Positions 49,500 through 61,900 of a DNA stretch of 64,000 nt are shown here, piece by piece. The notes beneath the pieces were generated by a model, which did no database searches, was not told the origin of the DNA, and saw nothing but the letters and a program-made list of their open reading frames with translations. Location of the stretch: assembly GCA_018697195.1 (NCBI GenBank), contig CM031864.1, positions 16,132,263 to 16,196,262 on the forward strand, written 5' to 3'. Position 1 is the stretch's first letter. Every line of letters starts with the position of its first letter. Position numbers and translations under genes: made by a program. Source of the DNA: Certhia americana. Taxonomy: Eukaryota; Chordata; Aves; Passeriformes; Certhiidae.

Positions 49500-52400
49500 C
49501 TATAGGGACAATCCTGTTCAGCATCCCTAAAGGCCTGGACTACAGAATGCTCAGTGCAAATGAATTCTTCAAGGAATGTAAATAGCAAAAATAGAAACAT
49601 ATTTAGCATAAATTTCTGCACTAGCATAACCCTGAAAAATTTCTAACATCCATGTAAGAAAAACAACTTTTCAAGAAGTAAAAATATTCTTCAAGCAGAC
49701 AGAGAAACTGTTTCCTCATAACGCTGTACTTGAAAATGACTTAAGTGTTAGGGCTTAATGATCAAACATACTGCATTTGGGAGAGATGCCTGACATGGAA
49801 AGCATCAGCCAAGATAGGGAAGCTTGGTAGAGCTGGAAACTACTAATTTACTAATTCAGCAATAGTAAGAACTGACCATTAACAGTGACTTACTTCTAAA
49901 CTCTGCCAGTTGTGACAAGAAACATGATGGGAGTCACACATAAATGTGTGACTTTTCAATTGGCACTTTCAATTGGCAGCAGGGACTCAATGTTTGTAGC
50001 TAGAAAAGGATTTAAACCTTGCAATCTAAAGTGGACTAAGAACAAAGAATGTGCCTTGTGTGGCACTGGATGGGGAGCCCTGAATCTTAAAAGGTACAGA
50101 GTGTGACAATGTGAGCTACAGAACTGTGTAGGGCTGTGCACTTCAGACACTAGCTAGTTTTGGGCAGACATGAAGGTGGAAAATGCATGTTTGGTCATCC
50201 ATTAGAAATGGAATATTGCCAAAGGAAACCTTGTCCTCTGACTATGGTCCTCTGCAGTTTGAGCTCCAGGCAGGCTGACTCTTTTCTGACAACCATCTTC
50301 TGCCTGACTAACATACGAAAATGAGAGTATTATTACTTTAGGAGTTGCTTTCTGCAATCAGACATTCACTGAAAAATTCCATAGAAAAAATGTCTTTAAA
50401 GAAGAGAGTCTTACTTCAAAAGATTGAAGTAAGATGTTCCTTTAATATTCAGAGTAAAGGGTGACATAATTATCCCTAGATATTAAAAAATACTGTAACA
50501 TTTCCTTAAAAGAAATCACAAACAAACAAAAATATAAGAATTGAAAGCTAAAATCCCTGTCCTGAAATGTACACCTCCTCATCCCTCAGGAGAATAAATG
50601 CAGCAGAACCAGTGTAAAAGAGGTGTAAGCAGACGTAAAATCTACTCTTCTGAGTTTAGTTTTCTTGACAAAGTGTAGCATGTCATCATGAGACTTATTC
50701 TATTACGAGAATTGGTAAGGCTTATTAGAAGTCTGTGGAAATGATCCCTAATAAAAAAGTCTTCATAAAACAAGAAATTCTCTTGATTAAATTGTTATTG
50801 CATGAGTAGACATACAGTAAATGTTCAGCTCATTGTAGTTGAGAAAATCATATATATGGGCCAAGATAATGCCTTTTAGTAATTGTGTATAAAATTAGTA
50901 AGGAAGGAAAATATAATTTCTTCTAAAATAATTTTGTTTTTCACAAGAAAGCAGAAACACATCTATCAGAACAAGGATTATAACAAAGCAGGTGGAACAC
51001 TGGAACCTCTGTAATATATTGCACATTTTAATCATGTTTGAAACAACACTCTTTATATGGATATCAATTACACTAATGACTCTTACATAATACCCCTGGG
51101 TGCCTAAGGGATGTGTATTGTCATCTCCCTTTTGTCATAAAAATAGAGAGTAGTTCTATATACACACTAAGGTAGTTTCTTTCATTTTTATATAATGAAT
51201 GAGTAACACTGTAAAAAAAGACATTTTACCCCATATTAGTTTAGCAAACAGAAGAGATTTCACATATGACAGTGCTAAATATACTCTTAAGCTGCTAATA
51301 AAGACAAAGCCTGAGGGGAAAAATTCTAATGATGAGCAATGCCAGAAGTTTTTATTTCTGGATCTAAAGTAAAAATGTTTCACTTAGGTATAGTCTTAGA
51401 GGCATCATAGAAGAAATCAGATTTTCCAATAATTTTTATCTCTAATAAAATCACTGGAATTAATTTGAACATCATTACAGGACTGAAAAAATGCTTTCAA
51501 AGGTACTGTTACTTGTGTTAACTTCTCTGTGTTCACTTTATTGCATACTGAAACCTGAGAGGTTTCATCTGTAAATGATCTACACTTTCCCAAGCAACTG
51601 CCTAGAAAACATTACAGATTCCACAGTACAATACAGAAAGCTGGCAGGACACAAGACTTACTCTCAGGAAAAGAATCAGAAAATCAGATGAAAGGGGAAA
51701 CCAGTTTCATCATGGATTTATAAATTTTAAAACATGCACTTCAGCATTTCTCTCTCTGAGCTGGTCCTACCTTAAATGCCTGGAAAAATAAAATATCTCC
51801 AGCCTAGAAGTTTTCCTAATGCGTGCATAGGGAACACCAGTGGGCAATGACAAAGGTGCTCTTAGTACACACAGACAAAGAAGTGTGACCTCACTAACAC
51901 AGTGCTTTACCCAGATTAATCTATCACAATGTGTTTTCCTCATCAGACCTCTGCCTTCTCTGACAACCCAAAAATTAGCATGGCAATTAAATTTATCCCA
52001 ACTTCTTCCTCAGGTTCAGCTGCTTGTGAGATTTTTATACATTTTTCTTTATCCCAAGTTCAAAGCCCTGTAATGGATCTCTCAGTGATAATTAAATCCA
52101 AATAATACTGTGAGCTGGCAGGAATTTCATGGCATTTGTACAAAGCAGAGCCTGGTAACAGGGTAGCTCTCCAGAAGCATACATTGCTGTGTGATGGAAT
52201 TTGCTGTCCTCCTGCAGCCCTATCATTTGAAGAGTTTTTTAATCATCCATAAAAACTAAAGAAACCCCACAGGAACCTGAATATGGCAAAGTAATTTGTA
52301 TTCACGCATGTTTTCTCAATCCTACTTTTGACCTTCTGAGATAATGTATAAAAATACATGTTGGATCACTTCAGATGATTTTTTTCATTTGTAATTATTT

Positions 52401-55254
52401 AACATTGCTTTTGATTCAGCTACGAAAGCTGATGTGCCTTTCCCATTTTGAACAAAAACAGTAAAACTTCATGATATTCAAATATTGAAAAGTGGCAACT
52501 GCATATCCACAGCAACTAACTACCTCTCCAAGATACTTCAGAAAAATTGTGTTTAGTAGAGTACTTGTGATAAATTATGTATTTATTGTAACAGGGTCAG
52601 AAGCTGTTACAATTTACTGCACTTGGTCAAAAATTCACTTTTATAAAAAGTACTTCAGTGTCTCAATGTACATTTAAATGAGAACTTGGATGCACCAAAC
52701 ACATTGATTTTCATGGGAGGCAAGTTAAACATCTGAGATCAAATTTTTCTGTGACTTACATTGGTACAAAAACCCTAAAGCATAGTCATCCTATCAATTT
52801 CCATATATTTTCCATATATTTCCTTACAGACAAAAATATAAAAGAGTAATGTGGAAGTTGGCACATGTTTTTCAAGAACAGGTTATGTGTATATTGTGCT
52901 GCTGTTGTGCTAATGAGCAGCGCAGGAAAATGGCTTCTAACAAAGCAAATGGACGAAAGCCAAGTGGCAATAAGTGAAACACTGGGTTTGCATCTTATAG
53001 AGCTGAATTTTTTTAAGTTGTGATTCATGTGCCTGAGCACATATTATGTGATTAAAAATTCTCAATGTTAATTCTTTAATTTTTATAAACTTGCTACATT
53101 TTTAGTTCATCCTTCTGTCACCAGTAATAGCTACTGGAATTATTTACATTAAGGTTTTTTCGAGGTGTCCATAAGAAACTTCAACAATGTAACTGCTGTA
53201 GCAAACTTTAGAACTGGGAGAAAAAGGAAGTTCTTAACCCACTTTCCTTTCCATGTCATTGTATATTTTGCTGAGGCTTTGCATAAGAATGAACTTCTGG
53301 AAAAAGAAAGTGACCTGTCTCTGCTGAGCAGTCAGCAGCTACAGAATGTCAAAATATTATCTGTAGACCAACACTGTTTGTAATCTATAGCTGAGTCTGT
53401 GCCCAGTCAAAGAAACAGAAAAATTGTCCTTAATGTACTGGGAGCCCCAGTGCCAGCCTGGAAGGAGAAGAGAGAAAGATGCCTTGGATCACTTTGTACT
53501 ACCTATCTGACCTAACTCACAGCTCAAGTAAATCATGCCAGGAAAGCAGACTTTTCCTACTGTGTAGTCATTTAGACCAAACATTCATCACATTCAAGAA
53601 TAAAAGTTCAGGTTTCAATTTCTTATTGGGGCTCAGGGTAATAGTTGGAGATCCATATAACCATAGAAATGTGCTTCTCTATTTCCACTAAGATATTAAG
53701 AAGCTGCTGTCTATGCTACCCCTGGAACACACTGAATGAGACAGAAACCAGGAGAAAAAATTTGCAGATGATCACATAATTAAAGGCTCTGCCATAGTGA
53801 ATATGCAAACAGAGGCAAGCGTAAGTATCGTAAGCAACCTACAGTCCAACGTTTCCTAATTTACAAATACTTGCCTGCAGACTCAGCACTGCAGCATGAC
53901 CACGCTGCTTGCACAGTGCAAAGGTTACACGGTCTGTAAGAGTAGTGAATACAGTGCAGTGGAGATGCACAGGAGAGTTTGAATTTACTAACTCCTATCT
54001 TGATAGCTATCTTGCTGTAGTACTTTGAAAGCGACTGCTTGCTGCAAAGTCTTCATTGGCAGGTAGGCTTAACTGGCCCACATTAAGGCTCTTACTGCTA
54101 TGGAAAGACAGCAAGAGTACCTATTTTAAAGTTGGTTTCCACGCATTGATCTCATACTGCTGCCGTTGCTCTGTTAACTAGTCCTTATTACACAAATGTA
54201 ATGTAGGAATACTCATTTTAATATTATTCTTTCAAATGGAAATTAACTTACAAAAAATTTTAAATTCACTTAAGTACACAACAAAACCTCATTTTCTCAT
54301 CATAAAATTATCTCACTGTTAAATAATAAATAAATGCCTTCTGTGTTCAATGCATGAGCTCCAGAAAAAGTCATCTTCTTCTCTTGCTCTAGGACATAAT
54401 TGCTTCAGCTGCACTGTCATTGCCATTGTACTAGCCAATTATGGTGGGGTTTTTGGCTAGTAAAGAGTACAGCTATACCTGACTATATAAGCCATAAGAC
54501 ACTGGAATAGGCAAAAGACATTATGGTGCAGTCTTTTAAATACAGTCCAATACGTGTGTGTATACCTGTGTTTGCTTTGAAGTACCTATTCCAAGAAAGA
54601 AGGATTAGCCAGTAAAAATCACTAATTTTATAATATATAGGTGAAGATGAAGAACATTACTGAAGGGAAGAAAAATACAAAATCCTAAAGCAATTCTTAG
54701 TAGACTGCTAGAAACTCTCCTTTCCTTTTTACTAATTTGGGGGGCATGTACTTTTCTGGAGATACAGCTCTACCTACTCTGTCCTGGATCAGAGTAAATG
54801 AAGTTTGCTTTCTGCAAGGACATTCAGTTGAGGAAAAAATTAAAGCAAGAACTGAGATTTCATTAGTTAGGATTTTTTTTAAAATTTAAATTTATTGCAT
54901 AACTGATTTTAGCAAATTTAACCTCATCCCTAGTCTTCTGTCTGTATGAAAAACTGAGAGGCAATCAGCTTACACTTCTTTAGAGTTTCTGTATTAAGTG
55001 ATTTTGGCCACATTTACATGTTTGCTCATGTTTCACATATTCCCCAAGTTACATTGATAATGCCGCAGAAGCAACACTGACTTTATTGCTCTCACATTAC
55101 ACTGAAACTGCAGTAGAACTTGTCTGCTACATGTGTACTTTGGATTCCTTAGTTGTTTGATCACATTGATGAAGGGATATACAATCAATCTCCTACTAAG
55201 ACAGTGAGTAGTATTGGCCATAACTCATTACTCCATCAAAGGATTTGGCATTTC
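49500..55254. other. Non-coding stretch, no gene recognised
   Basis: No gene or repeat family is recognised. A complex, non-repetitive stretch at 53870-54180 carries a direct-repeat nuclear-receptor-like word GTGCAAAGGTTA and could be regulatory (see findings). The rest is ordinary AT-rich DNA. Confidence 0.55.
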
Positions 55255-55313
55255 AATCGATGGGAAATGATGTGTGATCATTCTAATTTATTATACATCA
55301 TTTCCCATCAATC
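55255..55313. repeat. Perfect 15-bp inverted repeat with flanking AATC direct repeats (MITE-like)
   Basis: The left arm GATGGGAAATGATGT (55259-55273) is the exact reverse complement of the right arm ACATCATTTCCCATC (55295-55309), with a 21-nt spacer. AATC lies directly outside each arm (55255-55258 and 55310-55313), as a 4-bp target duplication would. The whole is only 51 bp inside the duplications, very short for a MITE. Alternatives are a small RNA hairpin or a palindrome formed by local template switching. Confidence 0.75.
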
Positions 55314-58300
55314 GGTGTGCTGAAGCTTTGACATAATAAGTAGTTACAGACATTGTCAATCATTCTTGGTCAAATACCTCTGAATGCTGCCATTTGGTGC
55401 ACCTTCAGCTATTCATCCAAACTGCAAATATTCACCCAAGACATTCAGCAATCAGACTGTAACTAGAGGTCCATAAAAAGACTTACAAAAATGCTTAGGA
55501 ATATCTCAAAAGCTTCAAGAACACGTGAAACTGAAGAAAAAAAGGCTGATAAGGAAAGTGCACTTTTACAAAATGCATAAAAATTTTGTAACCAGGAACC
55601 AAACCTGTAATAGAATAGTTTCCAGCTCAGAAAAGACTGAAAAAGTGCAGGCTTCAGTACAATTGCACTGGATTTTGGCAGGCCACCTGTTACTGTAAGA
55701 AGAAGCTAAAATTCTGCTGATTTGTGTCAGCACAATTCCTTTTGTCTTCTGTGGAATTGTATTGGCATGCAAACCCAGGCCACAATTAATCTTTCCCCTA
55801 CTGAAAAGACTAAAACTCTTTAAATCAGCCCTGAGCCTTAAACATTCCTGCCCTATCCAAAATTTCCTTTAAAGGAGAACTTTTTCCAATTCAGAAGTGT
55901 AACAACATCCAGAATTACTGTCAATTTCCTTACTAAAGCAAAACAAAACATACATTCAGTGATAATTTTTCATCTGGACTTTGGGAATCCACTTGCCTTC
56001 TGCACCTAAAGGCCGCAGCACCTGTTTTCTACTAGATCAGTATGACATGTAACTAGTTAAACCTAGTTAAAGTTTCTTCTTTCACAGAAATACATTAACC
56101 CACTTAGTAAAAACACAGTGGTCCTCCTTAAGGAATCCCTATTCCTTTTTACACCAAGCCTGAACTTCCTCTTTAGAATTTGCCTGTATTTAATTCAGTC
56201 TTTGGATATGGTATACACTGCCAACAAAGACAGATAAAGCATTTGTGATAGCAGAAAGCCCAATGAAATATTATCCCAAAACAGAACACTTTCAAAGTCA
56301 CAAAATTAAACAAAAGCTGTGTGACTAATCCCTATTCCAAGCCAGCTAACATCTTTAATACAGCAAGCTCTCCTGTGATGTATTTCAGATGTCAGACTAG
56401 AAGATTCAGCAGACCAGCTCTAGCTCCACTGTGCATATTATCCTAGTCACCCTCAGACATTCTCCTATGTTTTTCTGGTTTTCTCCCTACAAGAGAACTC
56501 ATACTGTTCCTCTAATACTCCTCATTTTTTCCATCTCTTTCTTCATATATTGTCTTGTCTTCCTGTGTGACAAACAGAAAATCTACTGCATAGAGTTCCA
56601 TATAGCAATGTGGAATATTATTGGTACCAATATTATTGGCACTAGGACGAGATAGTTTGTATGAAACTGATACATAAAAGCAATACACTGAATCCTTTCT
56701 CTCTGCCCATCCATCCTTCCTATACTTTTTATTAGATTTATCAGTCTAAAATAATGCAATATTATAGATAGCTTAATGGGGCCCCTAAATTGACCCATTT
56801 ATTTATTCTGTTACTATGAAATATTTTGATTTTCCTTTCAAGTTCTATTCCCCCCAGTACATTCTTCCAATCCTCTTACCAGCCTCCAGCCTGATGTTCC
56901 CTGACTATGGCAGCTCCCTAAGAAGGGCAACCTGTATCAACTATCAGATCTTGAAAACAAAAAACATTAATTAAAAAAAAGTCAAGTTAATACATTTTTT
57001 TAATATGCCAGTTTTTCAAATATATTTTTGGTGAATTTTCTGTGGTTTTCTGTGAGAAATGTTTCCGAGAGAGGCATCAGACAGACTTTGTCAAGCAAGT
57101 TTACACTCAAAAGGAGCAATCAACAGCCCATTCAGTGACTATGTACTCACTAATAATTCTGAACTTGCAAACACCAGTTGGAAATCTCATTTTAAGAGTT
57201 CTAGTACCTTCTCTTTCAAATAGAGAACATAAATGTTACTATATCTAATCAACATATACAGTGTGATATCTGAAATTAGAAATTCAAATAAATGCAACAA
57301 TCTGCTTGCCAACATCTCCAGACCAAAAATTATTCAGATAAAGTATTTGGTGAATAATTTTGAATAGCAAATTCATTTGAGAAAATCAAAGCAGCTCATA
57401 GACAATTCAAAAATGAAAAAAAACCCAACCAACATGTTAAATCATTTATTATGAAGTATTTTTCATCTCTGTTCTGTTATTTGTTTTTCCATTCAAGGCA
57501 AGGACAGCTTCAGAAATGGGCATAAAAAAGGCAAAGAAAAAAACAACTACCTGTGCTTTCTAACTTGGCATCTTCTGCTAATTCTTGAGTATTTACCTAT
57601 TTATTGAGAAGGGAAGAAGTTAAATGATGACCCACACAAGAAGAAAAACATCCACCCTAGTGAAAAGATTATATACAAAGTTCCAGCCTGATGAGATTGG
57701 AAATGAAAGGCCTATAGGCCTCCCAAATGCACGTCTCATAATTAACAGACTTTCAACTATAGCTGCATTGCCAGGTGCAAATTTAATAAAAGATTATAAA
57801 TGATAGATGAAGTGTACTTCCAGCAGCTGTTTGTAATCCCAAGCAAAAATCTTCATTAAGATAGTGTTAATGTTGTAAATGGTTATCTAAAGTATTGCAA
57901 AATATCAAACATTACTCATTTAGAACACTGTTTTGAAAACCAAGCTAGAAACTATGCTGCAAATAAAGTTTTAAAACATGAAGTTTTACGTCAGACAATC
58001 CAAAGTTAGAATTAATGTCAAACCTTCTGCAGTCTTCAACAGCCTGTCCTGGGAATCAGACAAGCTCCTCAGAACACTAAGTACTCCCTGAACTCCAGCT
58101 GTAAGAGCAGGGTGTGGAGCTGCTGGAATTCAAGACTGCCACATTTTGTAGATCCACTGACATACAACAAAAATGCCATCTCTGGCATTGTATTCAGCTT
58201 TGCTAGAACTCCTGATCTGAAGAAGATTCAGATCAGCAAGGCAGAGCACTAAGCAAAACCACCTCTGCTGATAGACTCAAAAAGGTACAGATATATTCAT

Positions 58301-58816
58301 CCCTTTTACACAACTTTAAAATAAACCAGTTTTGCAGGGAATAAAAAGAATATACTGAATATGCCTAGCAATTCACCATTAATGGTGCAGAAAGGGAGAG
58401 AGATGTGAACTCTTACCTGGAGGAGGCTCCCTTCTTGAGAACTGACAGAGTTTGAGAGATTATGACACCAACAGTGAACAGTGCTCTCCTTTAGGGAGTC
58501 CTACAAAAGCCTTCCTCACCTAAAGCTTCCACCCTGCTTATAGAGCTCCAGCCTCAAAAATGGCATGAATGGAACATCCCCATTTGCTCCAAAATTTACC
58601 TCACACTGTCAAACAGCCATTATCTGTTATGTTTTGTGGGAAGGGTTTTTACAGTGCTTCAGCAAGAGAAGCAGCACATGGAAACACCTCCACCACACCC
58701 AGACTTGCTCATCAAATAGAAAGACCAAAAAAATATTTTAAAAAAAATGTCATTTGTAATTTGTAAATGGCCAAACAACCCTCTATATATTGATTATATA
58801 CAGTGTATTCTGTTAC
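55314..58816. other. Non-coding stretch, no gene recognised
   Basis: Ordinary AT-rich DNA with chance frames only. GC rises slightly at 58020-58260, without CpG clustering. Confidence 0.5.
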
Positions 58817-58976
58817 AAGAAGACAGAATCCAACTCCATCACCATCCCTTACAAAAATTCATGCAAGAAGTTTTACTGAAAAGAGTTACAGAGAAAGCCT
58901 TAGGATTAATCTCCTCAATTCATGTTTTAATTCACATTTTAATACATTTCTAACAAAAAAAAAAAAAAAAGAAGAC
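58817..58976 (+). mobile_element. Candidate short poly(A)-tailed retroposed sequence
   Basis: A run of 16 A (58955-58970) ends a 130-bp segment whose last 20 bp contain AATACA, a weak poly(A)-signal variant. GAAGAC directly follows the A-run. AAGAAGAC stands at 58817-58824, so with the two last A of the tail there is an 8-bp direct repeat bracketing 58825-58970. This is the layout of a target-primed retroposed RNA. The body matches no gene or RNA I know. The evidence is modest, because six informative bases in AT-rich DNA can match by chance. Confidence 0.35.
58955..58970. repeat. Poly(A) tract, 16 nt
   Basis: An uninterrupted run of 16 A; possibly the tail of the candidate retroposed sequence at 58825-58970. 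Confidence 0.92.
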
Positions 58977-61900
58977 CACCAAGCTGCAAGATAAACAATA
59001 AATTTGGAAAATCTACTAGGTTACTAGGTACTATTAGCTAGATAATCTTACAGATGCTTAGTAATGATTATTATGTACATGTGTAGAAATTCCTGGATAA
59101 AGGTACCATAAATACATTTGTTTCCAAAAGGAGCTGGTTCTTCAAAGCCCCTTCCTTTCCTTCCTTTCTTTTTTATACTTAACAAGGTTCAGAATGGTTT
59201 CAAATGACACTCAAGTCATGACCAAAGATGTGAGCTGCTTTCAACAGCTGTGATATCTCAGTTCCCAACTACAGCAGAGCTCCCTAATGCTAAAGAAAGT
59301 AACCCCCCTTACAGTTAATTTTCTTTCCCTCTCTTCCTCCAGCTCAAAGGTTTAAACCTCTTTACTTTCCCGCTTAAGCAAGAGGAAGTGAAATTCTATT
59401 TGATCATCTGCATGATGAATACATGGGTAATAAGAGATGCAAAACTTAGTGTGTGTTAAGTAAAATGATCAAAAAGCCATAATAATAATTTAAATTAGAA
59501 GACTGTACTGTATCCTTAGATCTAGGTCTCTCTTTATCTAATGCACTGTATAAGAAATAGTTAACCTAATATTTTGTCTGTCCTTATAGACTATTTGCAC
59601 ACCTTGAAATCATAATTTCAAAGAAATGAGAGGAAAATGCACTGTGTAGGAAATGATTTTCCTGAGAGCTTTGTCACCAAAATAAAATTGTCATTTCTTA
59701 CTTCTCTGGAAAAATAACACAGTGCCATTTTGGAAAAAAGTATTAATAGAGTCAATGTCAGGTGCAAATCAATTTTTCCCTCGAATTAAAGCACTGCCAT
59801 ACACAACATCTCCAGGAAAAAAAAATGTTATGGGAATTTCACCAATAAAAATCCAGTACAACTCCAATGATTTGAGTGGATTATTTCTCCCTATAATTAA
59901 TGGGTATAAAGAACATAACAGTTTGGTCCAGACCAGAGAAATATAGAGGGGGACATAAGAGTAAATCAGTAACAAAATATGGGGAAGAATAGAGATGCTC
60001 AGATTATACCATATCATGCAGATAAAATAATTTTAATTCAAACAGAATGGTATGCTTAGGTGATCTTTTAATGGGACATACTGTTTATGAGGTATGCACC
60101 CAAATCAGCTAAATGAGCAACCAGTAAAATGTTTCTGAAGTTTCTCCCTATTAAATTCTGGGAAACAAATCATACTTCCATCAAAAACTGAGTCAAAATA
60201 TAGAATCAAAATATTAATAATTTTGACAGGCCTTGCATGGTTTGCACCATTAGACATGAAAAATGTGATTAATGTTAATAACAGCTCTCATGTAAAGAAA
60301 AAGTGCAAATCATGGCTGAAAAAATGTAATCTTTTATGTATAAGGAACAATAAATTATATCCCAAATTGATGTTTTTAACCTAATAACTGCTTGCATGTT
60401 ATGTAATTTTCAATTTTAAAATCACAGTACTTTAAGCCTTAATATCAACGCTTGGGTAGTGGTACTATATCCAATAAACGCAAACTGCATGTTCCTCTTT
60501 CAAACATGGCTTCTTTTCTTGACTTAGGGGTTTTTTAATGTATTAGTTGTTCTGCTTTTTTTTCCCCAAAAAGCCCCAAATCTGCAGTCTGGAATTAGCC
60601 CACACATGAACCATATGAAGAAGCTGGAAAAAGCAACTAGCAGTCACTTTAAATGACAGATTACAATGACACAGAAGAAGCAATTTTGGTGTTTCAAGTT
60701 AATAATATGAAAGATTTGCCCTCTATGATACATTATGTTAAAAACCCACTATGGAGCCACATTCAAATAAGATTCTTATTTATATCAGAAAGATTAACAA
60801 CTCTGAAAAAGTAATTCCAAACTATGAGACACCCATTTGCAAAATACAAGTATAAATTTGTAACACATTCATAAGATTGGTTAAGGCATGAGAGTATATT
60901 GCTTTGCCTTCCATACCATTTTTTACTTATAAATAAAATGCATGTATTTTAGGTCTAACAGAATCATTAAGGGGACAACCAAGCTTAGAAACAAAATGAC
61001 CATATTCAAATATTGAACCCATTCCACTTATAACTCTAGTCTTTCAAAAGGAAGGAAATTGAGTTAAGACATATGCTCCCCTTAGCTGCATGAGCCTATG
61101 CTTTTCCCTTAGTTAAAAGAAAGCATTACTCTCTACAGTGATTTCTGATTTGCTTCTACAATGCCTTTTTCTTCACTTTTATACAAACTTTATGTTATTT
61201 CACCTTTGGAAAAGGGAAACTGTGTTTTGTAAATAACTTTGAAAAGTGCTGCCTGCTCTGGAGAAGACAAAGAATTTCCTTTATTCTTTCACGTTTAGAA
61301 AGATTTATGAAATACAGTTAAAAAGGCAGATTCAGCCACAAGGAAGAACAGCTGGTTTCCAAGCCCTAGAAAATTTCTGAGGTATTCAAAGCAGAGGTTT
61401 TTGTTCAGTCAGCTACAAAAATAAGGGCCAACCATGAAAATTAGATCTCCAGTTAGATTTGGAAACATTCTCTTCCTACTAAAGTTAAGGCATTCTGATC
61501 TGCATTTAGATCCCTATCTGCTACAAAGACTACATTAATTTAATGTGTTGCAACAAGAAAAATTCATTCTTGCCACAGACATTAAAAAATAAAATTCAAA
61601 GACAAACCATTCTTCAAAGGAAACAAGGGCCCCATCTGCTGATGTTTAAACGTACTACATTAGCACACACACTACAGTTCTCCTACAGATAAGGTACTGA
61701 AATGAATTGCACAGACAAATCACCACATTAACTGTACTGCGTTCTTTCAGTACCTTTCTATAGGAAAAATAGAGGTTTTAGGCCCTTGGGTCAATCAGTT
61801 TTCACTGATTATGAGAGCTTTGTCTGTGAAAATGAAATGGAAGCCTAGGAAGGAAATTTAGGCAGGAACTTGAATTTGCAGAGCAAAATAATAAGGGAAC

